A DNA stretch of 64,000 nucleotides from Hyphodiscus hymeniophilus (taxonomy: Eukaryota; Ascomycota; Leotiomycetes; Helotiales; Hyphodiscaceae): the NCBI GenBank assembly GCA_016508695.1, contig VNKQ01000020.1, positions 124,001 through 188,000 on the forward strand, given 5' to 3'. Shown here one piece after another: positions 34,844 to 45,062 of this stretch. Numbering within the stretch: the stretch's first letter is position 1; the number at the start of each line of letters is the position of its first letter. The notes under the pieces are model-generated. The model was not told where the DNA came from, did not search any database, and worked only from the letters and a program-made list of their open reading frames with translations. The translations under genes were made by a program, and so were the position numbers.

Positions 34844-36193
34844 GTGCCGCTTACACCAATCGGCGAAAAGCCTTACGAGTCTATGGTGTCGCCATTATAT
34901 ATTTGTCATCGTGTTGACACCAGCAAGCTCAAAGAAGAGAAGGGGGTCGACTCAACTAGTTTGATGTTCTGTGAGAGAGGGGAGAGTGCATATGACTTGG
35001 CTATTGCACTGACCTACGGCGGCGCTGTTGGCTCCCCACAGGTACTTCGTTTCATCACCGAGCATGTGGAGATTGCTCACGAACCTGTTTATGATGATTG
35101 GGAGACCTGTTTGACATGTGGTACGACTTCTGCTATTGAGATAGTACTCCGAATGCTCTGCAATAGAGGCTACTGGATGGTGGCTGAAGCATACACTTAT
35201 TTACAGACGATTGAAGTTGCACAAGCCCTTGGACTGAATATCCTCGGCGTGGAAATGGACGACAAAGGCTTGTCCCCCGATGATCTCGACTCGCAGTTGC
35301 AGTCCTGGGATACCGTTGCCAGAGGGCCGAAGCCCTCTGTTTTATACACTGTCCCTTCAGGGCAAAATCCTACTGGCACGACCCAGACAACACAGCGACG
35401 AAAAGACATCTATCAAGTTGCGGAGCAGCATGATCTGATCATTATTGAAGATGATCCATACTATTTCCTTCTATTGGCAGAGAGCTCATCCGGATTTGTC
35501 GTTCCGGAAGGCCCATCAACAACTCCTGATCAATACTTAGACAGGCTACCAACATCCTATTTATCTTTGGACAGTTCAGGCCGCGTTCTCCGTTTGGATT
35601 CAACTTCCAAAATACTAGCTCCGGGACTTCGAATAGGATGGATGACGGGATGCTCGCAACTAGTGGAGGAGTTTCTCAGCTATACGGAACTCAGTACAGT
35701 GTCACCAAGTGGACCATCGCAGTTATTATTATATAAGTTGCTTGATGAAACTTGGGGCCACAAAGGCTTCATCCAGTGGCTCATTTACTTGTCATCACAA
35801 TATAGGGAACGCTGTCATACCCTGATCGAAGCTTGCAAGCGTCATCTTCCCCAAGAAATATGTCGCTGGGAAGCTCCCACGGTGGGGATGTTTCTCTGGA
35901 TTCAACTAGATTGGCGAAGCCATCCAGCGTTTCGATCCAAGCACTCCTCTGGGCAAGAGGAAATGGCCTTTCTTGATATCGAGGATAGGATATATACGAA
36001 TGCAAGGGACAACGGGGTACTCCTCAGCAAAGGTAGTTGGTTCACAGTTAACAAAGATCGAGCCAGGGGTATTTTTCTGCGGATGACATTTGCTGCCGCG
36101 CCTCATGAAGCACTGGCTAAGGCTGTCGAGATATTTGCACGTACCGTACGAGAAGAGTTCATCCTCGCTGGAGAGAACTCGATCAGATGTTAA
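34844..36193 (+). CDS. PLP aminotransferase, fold type I (Aro8-like), apparently short at the N-terminus
   Basis: The open frame of 449 codons begins at a GTG directly after CTTAGCAG, which looks like a 3' splice site, so the true start is unresolved. The first ATG in frame is at 34883. The PLP lysine lies in STSKILAPGLRIGW (Lys256). Other hallmarks are TCGTTSAIEIVLRML, PSGQNPTGTT and DLIIIEDDPYY, all typical of aromatic/alpha-aminoadipate aminotransferases. Family members have some 60-80 further N-terminal residues, including the glycine-rich LAGGLP-type segment, and I could not find an exon encoding these within the 370 bp upstream. The gene may therefore be a truncated or decaying copy, or have a cryptic first exon. 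The catalytic core is intact. Confidence 0.8.
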   Translation: MPLTPIGEKPYESMVSPLYICHRVDTSKLKEEKGVDSTSLMFCERGESAYDLAIALTYGGAVGSPQVLRFITEHVEIAHEPVYDDWETCLTCGTTSAIEIVLRMLCNRGYWMVAEAYTYLQTIEVAQALGLNILGVEMDDKGLSPDDLDSQLQSWDTVARGPKPSVLYTVPSGQNPTGTTQTTQRRKDIYQVAEQHDLIIIEDDPYYFLLLAESSSGFVVPEGPSTTPDQYLDRLPTSYLSLDSSGRVLRLDSTSKILAPGLRIGWMTGCSQLVEEFLSYTELSTVSPSGPSQLLLYKLLDETWGHKGFIQWLIYLSSQYRERCHTLIEACKRHLPQEICRWEAPTVGMFLWIQLDWRSHPAFRSKHSSGQEEMAFLDIEDRIYTNARDNGVLLSKGSWFTVNKDRARGIFLRMTFAAAPHEALAKAVEIFARTVREEFILAGENSIRC

Positions 36194-36979
36194 TAGAGTG
36201 TATGTTATTCGAGTTGCTCGAATTACTACCTAAATCTAAAAATAGTCCTTCGCGGTGGGTACAAGATTTATTCTGTGGTACCTTCAGATGATTTGCAAGC
36301 TCAGTAGTCCAATGAGGCTGTCAATCTTCAATCCGCTCATTGAAGAGTGCGTCCGGACCGCGAGGTTTTCGGGACACTTGATACGGAGAATTTGAATTAA
36401 CATGCATCGGACCGAACTGAAATTGCCACTGTAGGGAGAGAGAAAGTAGTGAGCGTGACAGTGACATCGATTTAAGCTCACCGTTATAAACAGAAGCTAA
36501 GCTTAAGTGGGCAGGAGAACGGCCATTGATTACTGTACTGTTCCCGACACGCACATCATTTGATGCAGAGTGTGAATAGTGACTGGATGGAGAACCAAGA
36601 TAGGAAGTAAAGCGCGACGAGAAAAACAATTTCTTATTATCATGACATTCTCGGATATTTACAGATCCGAAGTTTAATGGACGTCAATATTTCAAATTCG
36701 CTGTTCATATTGAACACGAGATCTAATGACTGTTGGAGATGCTTATTCGTGATTGTTTATAGTGGAGAAGGTCAGCCTCGATGTAACGATTTTGCGAAGC
36801 CTAAGAAGTGAATGTTTCAGTCGCTGACGTGTGAAAGTTGAATACTGTCGGAGATACCTCGTTGTTTTCTTGGAAGGAGAACTTCAATGCTCGATGGATC
36901 AGGTATAAAGGGCAAAGAAAATGCATTGAGATGTACTTCGTTCAACCAACTTTCTAGTTAGTCTTGCGATTCTCTCAAA
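36194..36979. other. Intergenic region upstream of catalase
   Basis: A TATAAA at 36904-36909 lies 71 bp before the catalase ATG. A minus-strand frame at 36321-36629 has no ATG and no recognised domain. Confidence 0.5.
36904..36909 (+). promoter_or_regulatory. TATA-like box of the catalase gene
   Basis: GGTATAAAGGG about 71 bp upstream of the catalase start codon, a usual TATA distance in filamentous fungi when the 5' UTR is short. Confidence 0.45.
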
Positions 36980-39465
36980 ATGCGATCATTTGTGTGCTTT
37001 TCAGCCGTTGTAGCTACAGCCATGGCTGCCGGTTGCCCTTACTTGAGTGGTGAAGTCGACACTCGAGGTGAAGAATTAGGGAAGCGACAGGCCGCAGATT
37101 CTCTCGCAGGGACAACGATAGCCACCGAGGAGTTCCTCGCCCAATTTGAACTCAATGATACCAATGCCTACATGACGACCGACTTTGGTACGCCTATTGA
37201 CGAGGCCGTGAGTTTGAAGGCTGGTCTACGTGGTCCAACTCTATTAGAGGATTTCATCTATAGACAGAAGCTTCAACGATTTGATCATGAACGTGTAAGC
37301 AGACATCTATTTATTGATATCGATATTCTTTTTATCTGCTTTAGTAAGGCCTATGTATGTTGACCCTATGCCCCTAGATTCCTGAGCGCCCAGTACATGC
37401 GCGAGGTGCCGGTAAGCCACTCCGACTCACATCATTGCTCGGATTCTGACTTCACTCAGGCGCTTACGGCGTCTTCACGAGCTATGGAAACTACAGCAAC
37501 ATCACAGCTGCTTCATTCTTGTCTGAGGCCGGCAAACAAACGCCAATGTTCGCTCGATTGTCTACTGTCATTGGCGAACGGGGTAGCACAGATTCCGCCA
37601 GAGACGTACACGGATTTGCTACTAGATTTTATACTGACGAAGGAAACTTTGGTAAGCAAGATTCACAATTTAGGGAACAAGAACTAACCGACATCTTTAA
37701 GACATTGTTGGAGTGAACGTCCCAATTTTCTTCATTAACGACGCTATCCTGTTCCCTGACCTCATTCATTCTCTGAAGCCCAGCCCAGACAACCAAGTCC
37801 CTCAGGCGGCTACAGCCCATGATTCAGCCTACGACTTCTTTAGTCAGGAACCTAGCACATTGAACATGGTCATGATGGTAATGGCTGGCTATGGTATACC
37901 TCGATCCCTCCGTCACATAGACGGCCACGGCGTGCACACCTATCGTCTCGTGACGGAGGAGGGCGCAACAAAGTTGATCAAATGGCATTGGACATCTTTA
38001 CAAGGAAAGGCAAGTTATTTGTGGGAAGAAGCGCAAGCTGTAGGTGGCAAGAACTCCGATTTCCATCGCCAAGATCTATGGAACGCTATCGAGGCAGGCA
38101 TATATCCGGAATGGGAGGTATATCTCCCATATAGCGTACCTCTGGTGTGATGAGTGGCTGACAATATTTAGCTTGGCATTCAAATTTTTGATGAGGATCA
38201 GCAGCTGGCTTTTGGCTTCGATGTTTTGGACGCGACTAAATTCATTCCTAACGAGATTGTCCCAATTACTCCAATCGGGAAGATGACGTTGAATGCAAAT
38301 CCGAAGAATTACTTTGCTGAGACAGAGCAGATAGGTGTAAGTCAGGGCTCAGAGAATTGCTTTGTTCTTCTTTCGCTTACAGATCATACAGTTCCAACCT
38401 GGACACATAGTCCGCGGTATCGACTTCTCAGATGATCCAATCCTTCAAGGTCGTCTCTACTCTTACTTGGATGCCCAGCTTAATCGATATGGAGGTCCAA
38501 ACTTCGAGCAAGCTCCCGTTAATCGACCACGAGTACCTATCCACAATAACAACCGTGATGGTAGGGCTCAAGCTTACATCCCAACCAACATTGCGGCATA
38601 CTCGCCTAACACAATCAATTTCGGATCCCCTATGGAAGCGAACCAGACCACGGGCAATGGATTCTTCACCGCTCCAAACCGCTATGTATCTGGACCACTC
38701 ACTCGCGAGCTTTCTCCTACATTCGCAGACCACTGGAGTCAGCCGCGCCTGGTGTGGAACTCGCTGTCATCAGCAGAACAGCAGATTGTTGTCAATGGCC
38801 TCCGATTCGAAACTTCACACGTCGTATCCTTGACGGTCCGCCAGAATGTTATCAATCAACTGAACATGATTGACCATGGCTTGGCCGTGAGAGTGGCGCA
38901 GGTGCTTGTCGACGTTACAATCCCTCCACCAGACACCACATACTACAATGACAACAAAACTTCATACCTCTCCATCTTCAGCAACCCATTGCCGACCATA
39001 CAAGGCCTCAATTTTGGCATCCTAGCATCAATCTACTCAAATGAGTCCATGTCCCAAGCAGCAAGCCTCAGTCAACAATTCGCTGCCTTGGGCCTCTTCG
39101 TCAGCGTCGTAGCTGAAAACCTCGCCCCGGGTGTCAATCTCACTTATTCTGCAGCCGACGCCATCGACTTCGACGGCATTCTTGTCACCCCAGGCTCAGA
39201 GAGTATTTTCATCAATGGAACCTCTCCCCTGTATCCACTTGGTCGTCCGCTCCAGGTCTTGCAGAATGCATACGACTATGGAAAGCCGGTGGGAGCTCTG
39301 GGCAGTGCCAGCACTGTCTTCGGACTCGTCAGGATTATAGAGGGTCCGGGAGTCTACTTCAGCAATAGTACCGCTACGTTGTTGTCTGATTTCGAGGCCG
39401 GGTTGAAGACATTCAAGTTTCTTAGCCGGTTCCCCTTAGATCCAGTTGTCCAAGGTGAAGTGTAA
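36980..39465 (+). CDS. Secreted large-subunit catalase (CatB/Cat-3 type)
   Basis: Six exons (36980-37294, 37378-37411, 37460-37651, 37702-38117, 38172-38336, 38392-39465) give 731 residues, the usual size for clade II catalases. A signal peptide ([18 protein letters not shown]) is followed by a propeptide ending near GKRQ, a possible Kex2-type site. Catalytic His112 lies in VHARGAGAYG, the distal Asn186 in VGVNVPIFF, and the heme-ligand Tyr399 in RLYSYLDAQ. The His-to-Tyr spacing of 287 equals that of E. coli KatE. The C-terminal flavodoxin/GAT-like domain is complete ([16 protein letters not shown]). Exon 2 is only 34 bp. It removes hydrogen peroxide outside the cell or in the wall, for example against an oxidative burst. 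The last codons run into GTGTAAGTG, so the exact C-terminus could differ slightly if spliced. Confidence 0.95.
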
Positions 39466-40098
39466 GTGTACATACCCAGGTAGGTACCTAGTTATGGATT
39501 CATTACGCGGTCAGCGGACTTTGGTATATAGGAAAGATATATTTCAAAGGATGGAAAGGCGATTGATATTAATGCTAGAGCTGGAGTAGTTATCCATATC
39601 AATTTTAGAAGAATGAGGTTGTTGGCACACAAAACCACTTAGCGATGACTTGTTACCTTCCCAGTTCTTCCTCGAACAATCCCTCTAAGACGTAATTAGG
39701 GCTTAATCATACCGGCTTGCTGACCTCGGGCCAGTTTATGGCGGAGTACTAATATACTTATGCTGTGCACTACCGCCGTGAGGAAGATGAAAAGACAATC
39801 GCAAATACGGTAGAAGGTTTCGCGGGAACCCCCCTCCTCCGAATATCTACTGGGGAGGGCACATGTGGTAAGAAGGAAGGGCATGGTAGGAGGTTGGAAG
39901 TTGTGGAGCAGGGAGTAGGGCTTGATGAATAGATCGAAGATCATCGGTTAGCTTCGTGGTTGAAGAGAATAATATTGCCTCGAAAAAATTTAAATGAGTG
40001 TAATGAAACACATGTTTCAAGCACTTCCCTCGATCCTCAGCCGAGTACCGTTTCATACCTCTGTGAACCTTCCTTATTCTCGCAGCTTTCCTTCGGCT
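39466..40098. other. Intergenic between convergent genes
   Basis: Catalase and endoglucanase converge on this ~630 bp. Short ORFs on both strands are unremarkable; probably 3' UTRs. Confidence 0.4.
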
Positions 40099-40714
40099 CT
40101 AAGCACACACGCACTGCCTATAATCACTCGTCGCCGCAGAAGGGCACGCAACCTCTTCAAAGTTCACCACGGGGTTATCTCCAAAGACCTCGCTCTCCGC
40201 ATTGATATCAAAATGATAACTATATCCATACTGATTCTTACCGCCGACCGTTGGACACCACTGGGCATTTCCATTATTCGGGCACAGGTTCGTGACCATC
40301 ACGATGATGCTCTGACCTGAAGCGCCACCCGTGCCGCAGCCGGAGCAGGGAGCAGAGCCGGTGGAGGTGAGTTGGTAGCATTTTCCGCAGCCGGAACCGC
40401 ACCAGGACAGGCCGGAGGAATCGTAAAGAGCCTGCGAAGCTGCGGCTGTATAGACGCCTGAGGATATGCCGAGCTGGGTCATGTTAGAAATGGCGTTGGG
40501 GCAAGGATGGGAAGAACTTGCCTGCCAGGAGAAAGCTCCCGAACTTGTGCCACAGCCGCATGCGCCTTCTTGGTTATCATAGTATCGCTTGATTTGATGT
40601 CAGTCCTCGGTCACTCCCACATGGTGGCTGAAGAGCACCTACAGTAGTGGTGGCTTGCAATGCGTTGACGGAGATTGTAACTCCCAGCATGGGATGTAGG
40701 CTAGTGAACTTCAT
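40099..40714 (-). CDS. GH45 endoglucanase (Cel45A-like), no cellulose-binding module
   Basis: Three exons (40714-40643, 40587-40522, 40473-40099) give 170 residues with a signal peptide ahead of ATTTRYYD. The sequence follows Trichoderma Cel45A closely: YYDNQEGACGCG, WCGSGCGKCYQLTSTG, MVTNLCPNNGNAQWCP and GYSYHFDI. The two catalytic aspartates would be Asp28 (YYD) and Asp135 (HFD). It would cut beta-1,4-glucan in cell walls. It ends after YRQCVCA, with neither the Ser/Pro linker nor the CBM1 that Cel45A carries. Intron 1 is 55 bp. Intron 2 (40521-40474, 48 bp) begins with GC in the context CAG|GCAAGT and has a CTAAC branch site; splicing it restores the family sequence GAFSWQ|LGISSGVYTAA exactly. 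Left in, it would add 16 residues without a stop. Confidence 0.93.
40474..40521 (-). other. GC-AG intron of the GH45 gene
   Basis: Donor CAG|GCAAGT matches the strong consensus seen at GC-AG introns; branch TTCTAAC, acceptor CCCAG, 48 bp. Supported by continuity of the GH45 family sequence across the junction. Confidence 0.85.
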
Positions 40715-41466
40715 TATGGACGACTTCAACTCGATAATGTTGGACTCAGGAAAGGCAAAGCAGAGACCGTTCTCTTTCTATACTTCTTCAAACCATAACG
40801 ACGATCCTTACAATCAGTCTCGCGTAGTAGGACGGGGAAGTCAGGGTGTCAGGAATTGATTGAGCGGATTGGCGCATCCGTGAGTAGATTAAACCGACTG
40901 ATGATAGCATTCACCACAAACATTAGATGAAACCCCTCATTCTTCCCACGTCATCTACCCCGCAATGCCGGTAGTTAACCAGCCCAAGTCCCCCTTAAAA
41001 TTACTGTGCAGGCGCGTGCCTTGTGTAGAGGCCTATAGGCTTTTGTTTCGTGGGTGCGGCATCCCGGCCCGCTGCTTGAATAAAGTGTTGTTTCGGGTAT
41101 ATTGACGCAAGAACATGTGGACACATAACTTGACTTTGACTGGTTGCGGAGAACTTCAGCCGCGTCGTGCCTTAGAGAATGACGTTTGCTTTGTTCAAAA
41201 GAAAACGAAGAGCTTGCGGGGAAATTGTAGTCACGACTTCAATACTGGTTTGTGGAACGATCTTGCAGTTAAAGCCAGGAAAAAGAAAGCTCCAGATTAG
41301 ATCCCCGCTCATCACTTGATGGAGGGCAAGATGGCATGTGGATAGAGCAATGTTGATTGGCTTCGGAAATTCATGATTAAGCTCATCGAAAGCGAAACAG
41401 TAACTATGATCATCCATCCGCGCCGATATGCTACTTTCATTCCTCAGGACATTCGAGATTCAGCTC
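40715..41466. other. Intergenic, no gene recognised
   Basis: Promoter of the GH45 gene on one side and the cupin gene's 3' region on the other. Short ORFs only. Confidence 0.4.
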
Positions 41467-41987
41467 CTACGCAGACCCCTCCTATATATGTCGTTAATAT
41501 AGGCATTGAAAGAATGTGATAGGGTCGAACTTGCCTTTCTCTGTCCAACAAAGAATCCCAGGCCAAACGTCTCCGTTGTAAACGTAATTTTGCTTCCCTT
41601 GGGGACTGTATGCCATCAGCGCAAACCCATCAACTTCCTTCTCAATTCTGACTCACAATAGAACACATCCCCCTTCACAGCATGCACCTTCTGTCCCGTC
41701 TCGTCAGAGATGTCAAACTCCCCATCAACAATAATCTTCATCTCATGGTATGTGTATTCGTAGACCAGAGGTGTTCCCTTCTCCAGTCTGTAGAAACCTG
41801 AAGAGATAGGGGCAACAGGATCGTCAGAGGTCGCAACGTCTCCAAGGAACGCATTTTCATTGGCAATCAAAGGTGGCTTGAATTCTGTCTGCGCGCCGGC
41901 ATAATGTGTGAACTTGAGGGGAGACATGGTGGACTTTTCGGGAACGGAGGTCTTGGAGGATTTGGACTTGCTGAGAAGGGAACCCAT
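41467..41987 (-). CDS. EutQ-like cupin protein
   Basis: Three exons (41987-41657, 41605-41535, 41481-41467) give 138 residues. The start is the ATG of MGSLLSKSKSS; an upstream ATG-less extension is ignored. A single cupin barrel is visible: GFYRLEKGTPLVYEYTYHEM, then VDGEFDISDETGQ, VHAVKGDVFYF, then PKGSKITFTTE and GFFVGQRKEGSA. It is related to the EutQ-like cupins common in fungi, often annotated ethanolamine utilization; no enzymatic role is established. The first intron is 51 bp (GTGAGT). The second (41534-41482, 53 bp) starts GC in AAG|GCAAGT with a TTAAC branch and TAG acceptor, leaving a 15-bp last exon. That splice gives the usual short family C-terminus. Without it the frame runs on through about 23 unrelated residues. 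Confidence 0.85.
41482..41534 (-). other. GC-AG intron of the cupin gene
   Basis: AAG|GCAAGT donor, TATTAAC branch, TATATAG acceptor, 53 bp. Splicing yields the C-terminus GQRKEGSA, typical of fungal EutQ-like cupins as I know them. Confidence 0.65.
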
Positions 41988-43856
41988 TGTTAGCTGATTG
42001 AGAGGTAAAGATGGAACAATCGATAGTAGAATAAGATTTGGAAAATTCGATGGATTATGTATACACACTTTTCTGGAGCTCTTATCTTGAAGATGGATTT
42101 GGTGAAAATGGGGTTGACTGACTGGTTCGAATGTTGGTTGGAGTTCGCTGTCGACGTGTGCCTGTGATAACTACGCGTTGCTGATCTGGAAATACTCTCT
42201 CTCTTGGTCTATCAGTACTGCAAGCATTGCTTCTTATAAAGACCTCTCATCAGCAGCCAAGCCGTTTACCTGCCCCGCTCTAGCAACATAACCCCTCTCT
42301 CGTGAGGCTGGAGCCGCAATCTCGGACTGCATTGCTGCTTTGGGCGTCTGGCAGCAAGCCTATTGGGAATCTAGCGTATCAGATCTTCCTCCAAAATTGT
42401 GGAGGGCACATTGTGCGACTCTTGCTGACTGATGGGGGCACCATGGCTGTGAATCGGATTTGAATGAGACGAAAACGCCTATTACTTCAGTAGCCTATCA
42501 AGCCTGCTCCCAGCTACACTTTCACAGCTGTCTGCAGAGGAACGAGCTTCTCGCAGATTTGTCGGCGAGTCATAGCAGACTCCGAGAATACCCTGGTTAA
42601 AGATTGATATTGGCAGAATGGGGAGGAGAAGATAAGGGAGAATGGATCTTTTGCCCACATACGGTTAAAAGTTCTCGCTAGGGGGCAGATGTGATCACGT
42701 GATAGCGGAGCAAAACCTCTGGTGGGGTGACGAAGGAATTATACTTGTGGTCATTCTGCTTGCTAATGTGGTGGGAAGTCATGATAAAATCCTGTTGACT
42801 TATTGTGTTTGAGGAAATTGCAAAGTTGCACGTCTTCGACCCTCAATTTACCATTCTCGAGGCCTTCCTCTTGCCAGTCATGCGCCCGTCCACGTACGAT
42901 GCTTCAATTGAAGCCGATATGGATTGTTTCACCTGGAATTATGAGTCTCAGCAAATCGAGGAAAGTTGTAATGGCCATAGACATTCAATACGAGGAGTTG
43001 AATTTCTCCATACACGAGTATGATTGTTGGGAGTTTGCTTTCTTGGTTCTGTTATCTAGTTTAGATGGCGAGTAATGTTGTCAACGAATACAGCATGGTC
43101 GAGTGATCATGAATGAGAATGGAAATGAGAATGAAATCAAAGAAAAAGGGAATTAGTACTACCATAGCGAGGAAGATCCTCTTTTCGTAGCGAAGTTCCA
43201 TTCTTGTTTGCATTCTACTCCTTTAACTTTTGCCGAACCATTCCGGAACAAGTGCTTCGAATCGTTCGTCCGCTTCTGGGAGATGCATATCAATTCCGGT
43301 TACGGCTGGGATGCTTCAAAACCTCCTATTCTCCGTTAAGGTACTATTAGTATATTCAGACAAGGCTGAAATATCATTTTTCAGCCTCGGCCGCAGAGTG
43401 AGCCTCATTGGACCTAGAGCTACAATTTGTACTTTATGCGTTTAGATATAAGAACCCTCGCTCTATCATGTATATTATATTTCATACCATTCTCATTCTC
43501 GTACTTCGCATATATCATCACAGACCTGGCTTTGATCTTCAGCTTTGATCTCCAACTTCAGCTCTCTTCCCCACGCCAACGCAATGCGCACAGGCCACCC
43601 ACGTGCAACCAATCAATCATGTTGGCAACTCTCCGTCAGCACTTAGCCAGCCTTGCACAACACAGCGTCTGACACCCCCAAGTAAGGTTCCATATCTCTA
43701 CTCCGTACATGTTGAGCAGGACTCGACCATCATATACTCTCTCGTACCCTGTCTTCAATCGCTCGCTTCAATACCTGTGAGTAAACACAAATTAATGGGA
43801 AGCAAGTACACCATCATTCAAAGACAACGCGAGGCTGAAATGTCAATAACCACAAC
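41988..43856. other. Long intergenic region, no gene recognised
   Basis: About 1.9 kb. An ORF near 42805-43023 has a GTG-type start and no recognised domain. From 43427 the sequence is A/T- and CT-rich as in a promoter of the SLATT gene. Confidence 0.4.
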
Positions 43857-44749
43857 ATGGAGAAGTCGTCTGTAAGAACCAGCTACTCACAAGCGCACTC
43901 GCAACCACGACCACTTTCAACCGTAACAACGGATGCGAGACCCTTCTCTACAGCCACAGAGGACGATCTGCTACCCAACCCACGGCCCATCTCGACAACT
44001 ACAACGAATGCGCTGCCAATAACAGTCCTGCAAGACGATGAGCTATGTAAGTGTGGCCTTGAATCTCCGAATATGTCCCTTATCATATTCTTCAAGGTTG
44101 AACTGACTGAACCATATAGCACGGGTCCGTCGGGCCCTCGGCGCAACCCGTCCAAGACCGTACTCTTCTGCCCCGCCATCCTCTACCTTCTGGCCACCTC
44201 GAACACTCCCGGATGGCCTGTATCGAGATGTGGTTAGAGCACGCTGTAAAGCCCAATACATGTATTACTTCGTGTCTACAATGTACAACATCTGCATTGT
44301 CCTCCAGTTGCTACTCGGAGCTTCGTTGACGGCATTGGGGAGTACAAGTGCCAAGCATGGACTTTCGATAGTGATTCTGGCTGCAGCGAACACGGTTAAT
44401 GCTGGTGTTGTGGCGCTGTTGCATAATTCGGGATTGCGTGAGCTGACCTCCCCTCCTATATGGCCTTTGGGGTTTGGATATTGGGACGAAGACTGACAGA
44501 TGTTGAACAGCGGATCGAATACGCAATGATTGGAACTGCTATGCAGCGGTAGAGCTTCAACTGGTCGAGTTATTGAATACAGGAGTCATACAAGCGGCGA
44601 TGCCGGATAGAGGCGATATGGTTTCGAACGTGATCGCTTATGCGTTTACGCTATACACGAATGCTACTCTGACGGTTCAGAACAACAAGCCATCGTCATA
44701 TGTTGGGAGTCATGGGAATGCGAACAATGGTACCACTTTGGCTTATTGA
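43857..44749 (+). CDS. SLATT_fungal two-TM protein
   Basis: Three exons (43857-44046, 44120-44437, 44511-44749) give 248 residues; introns are 73 bp each, the first with a GAACTGAC branch. An N-terminal Ser/Thr/Pro-rich region holds three loose repeats (RPLSTVTTDA, RPFSTATEDD, RPISTTTTNA). The SLATT_fungal region begins near YRDVVRARCKAQYMYYF. Two membrane helices follow (about 112-137, ending LLLGASLTALG, and 144-165, LSIVILAAANTVNAGVVALL), then GLPDRIRNDWNCYAAVELQL. SLATT domains are two-helix membrane effectors first described in prokaryotic nucleotide-signal conflict systems, where they are proposed to form pores. The role of the fungal branch is unknown. No nucleotidyltransferase, SLOG or NLR-type partner is adjacent. 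Confidence 0.85.
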
Positions 44750-45062
44750 AGTTCGAGCCTGTATGAATATGTGATTAAGAAGGGTAGTTTGGGAATCGTA
44801 GGAGATGGAATTTTGTGAAGGTGTATTTAGCGCTAGGGAATGATACCCAGGAGGTATTTGTACGAGTTATCATGCTCTTTCTGCTATTCACGAGCTTAAA
44901 CAACATTTCGTACGCTGTAAATACTCTATCAAGGGAACAACTTAAAAAAGAAAGCCAACTTCTCTCCATCCGCCTTAGCTGCAACCACGACACATACACC
45001 CCAGCTTTTCGAGGGCAAACCGCCACTCATTTAACATGAGGAACAAAACATTCAGAAAAACA
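44750..45062. other. Intergenic between convergent genes
   Basis: About 310 bp separating the SLATT gene stop from the CCCH gene stop; probably 3' UTRs. Confidence 0.4.

Noticed and set aside
27769..36193. Secondary-metabolite gene cluster (P450, regulator, aminotransferase)
   Set aside because: No core synthase, terpene cyclase or transporter lies in or near this stretch, and several members look broken; the evidence is too thin.
36321..36629. 102-codon minus-strand frame
   Set aside because: No ATG; a possible intron breaks the frame rather than improving it.
42803..43075. Overlapping 72- and 90-codon frames
   Set aside because: No ATG in the better frame, no recognised domain.
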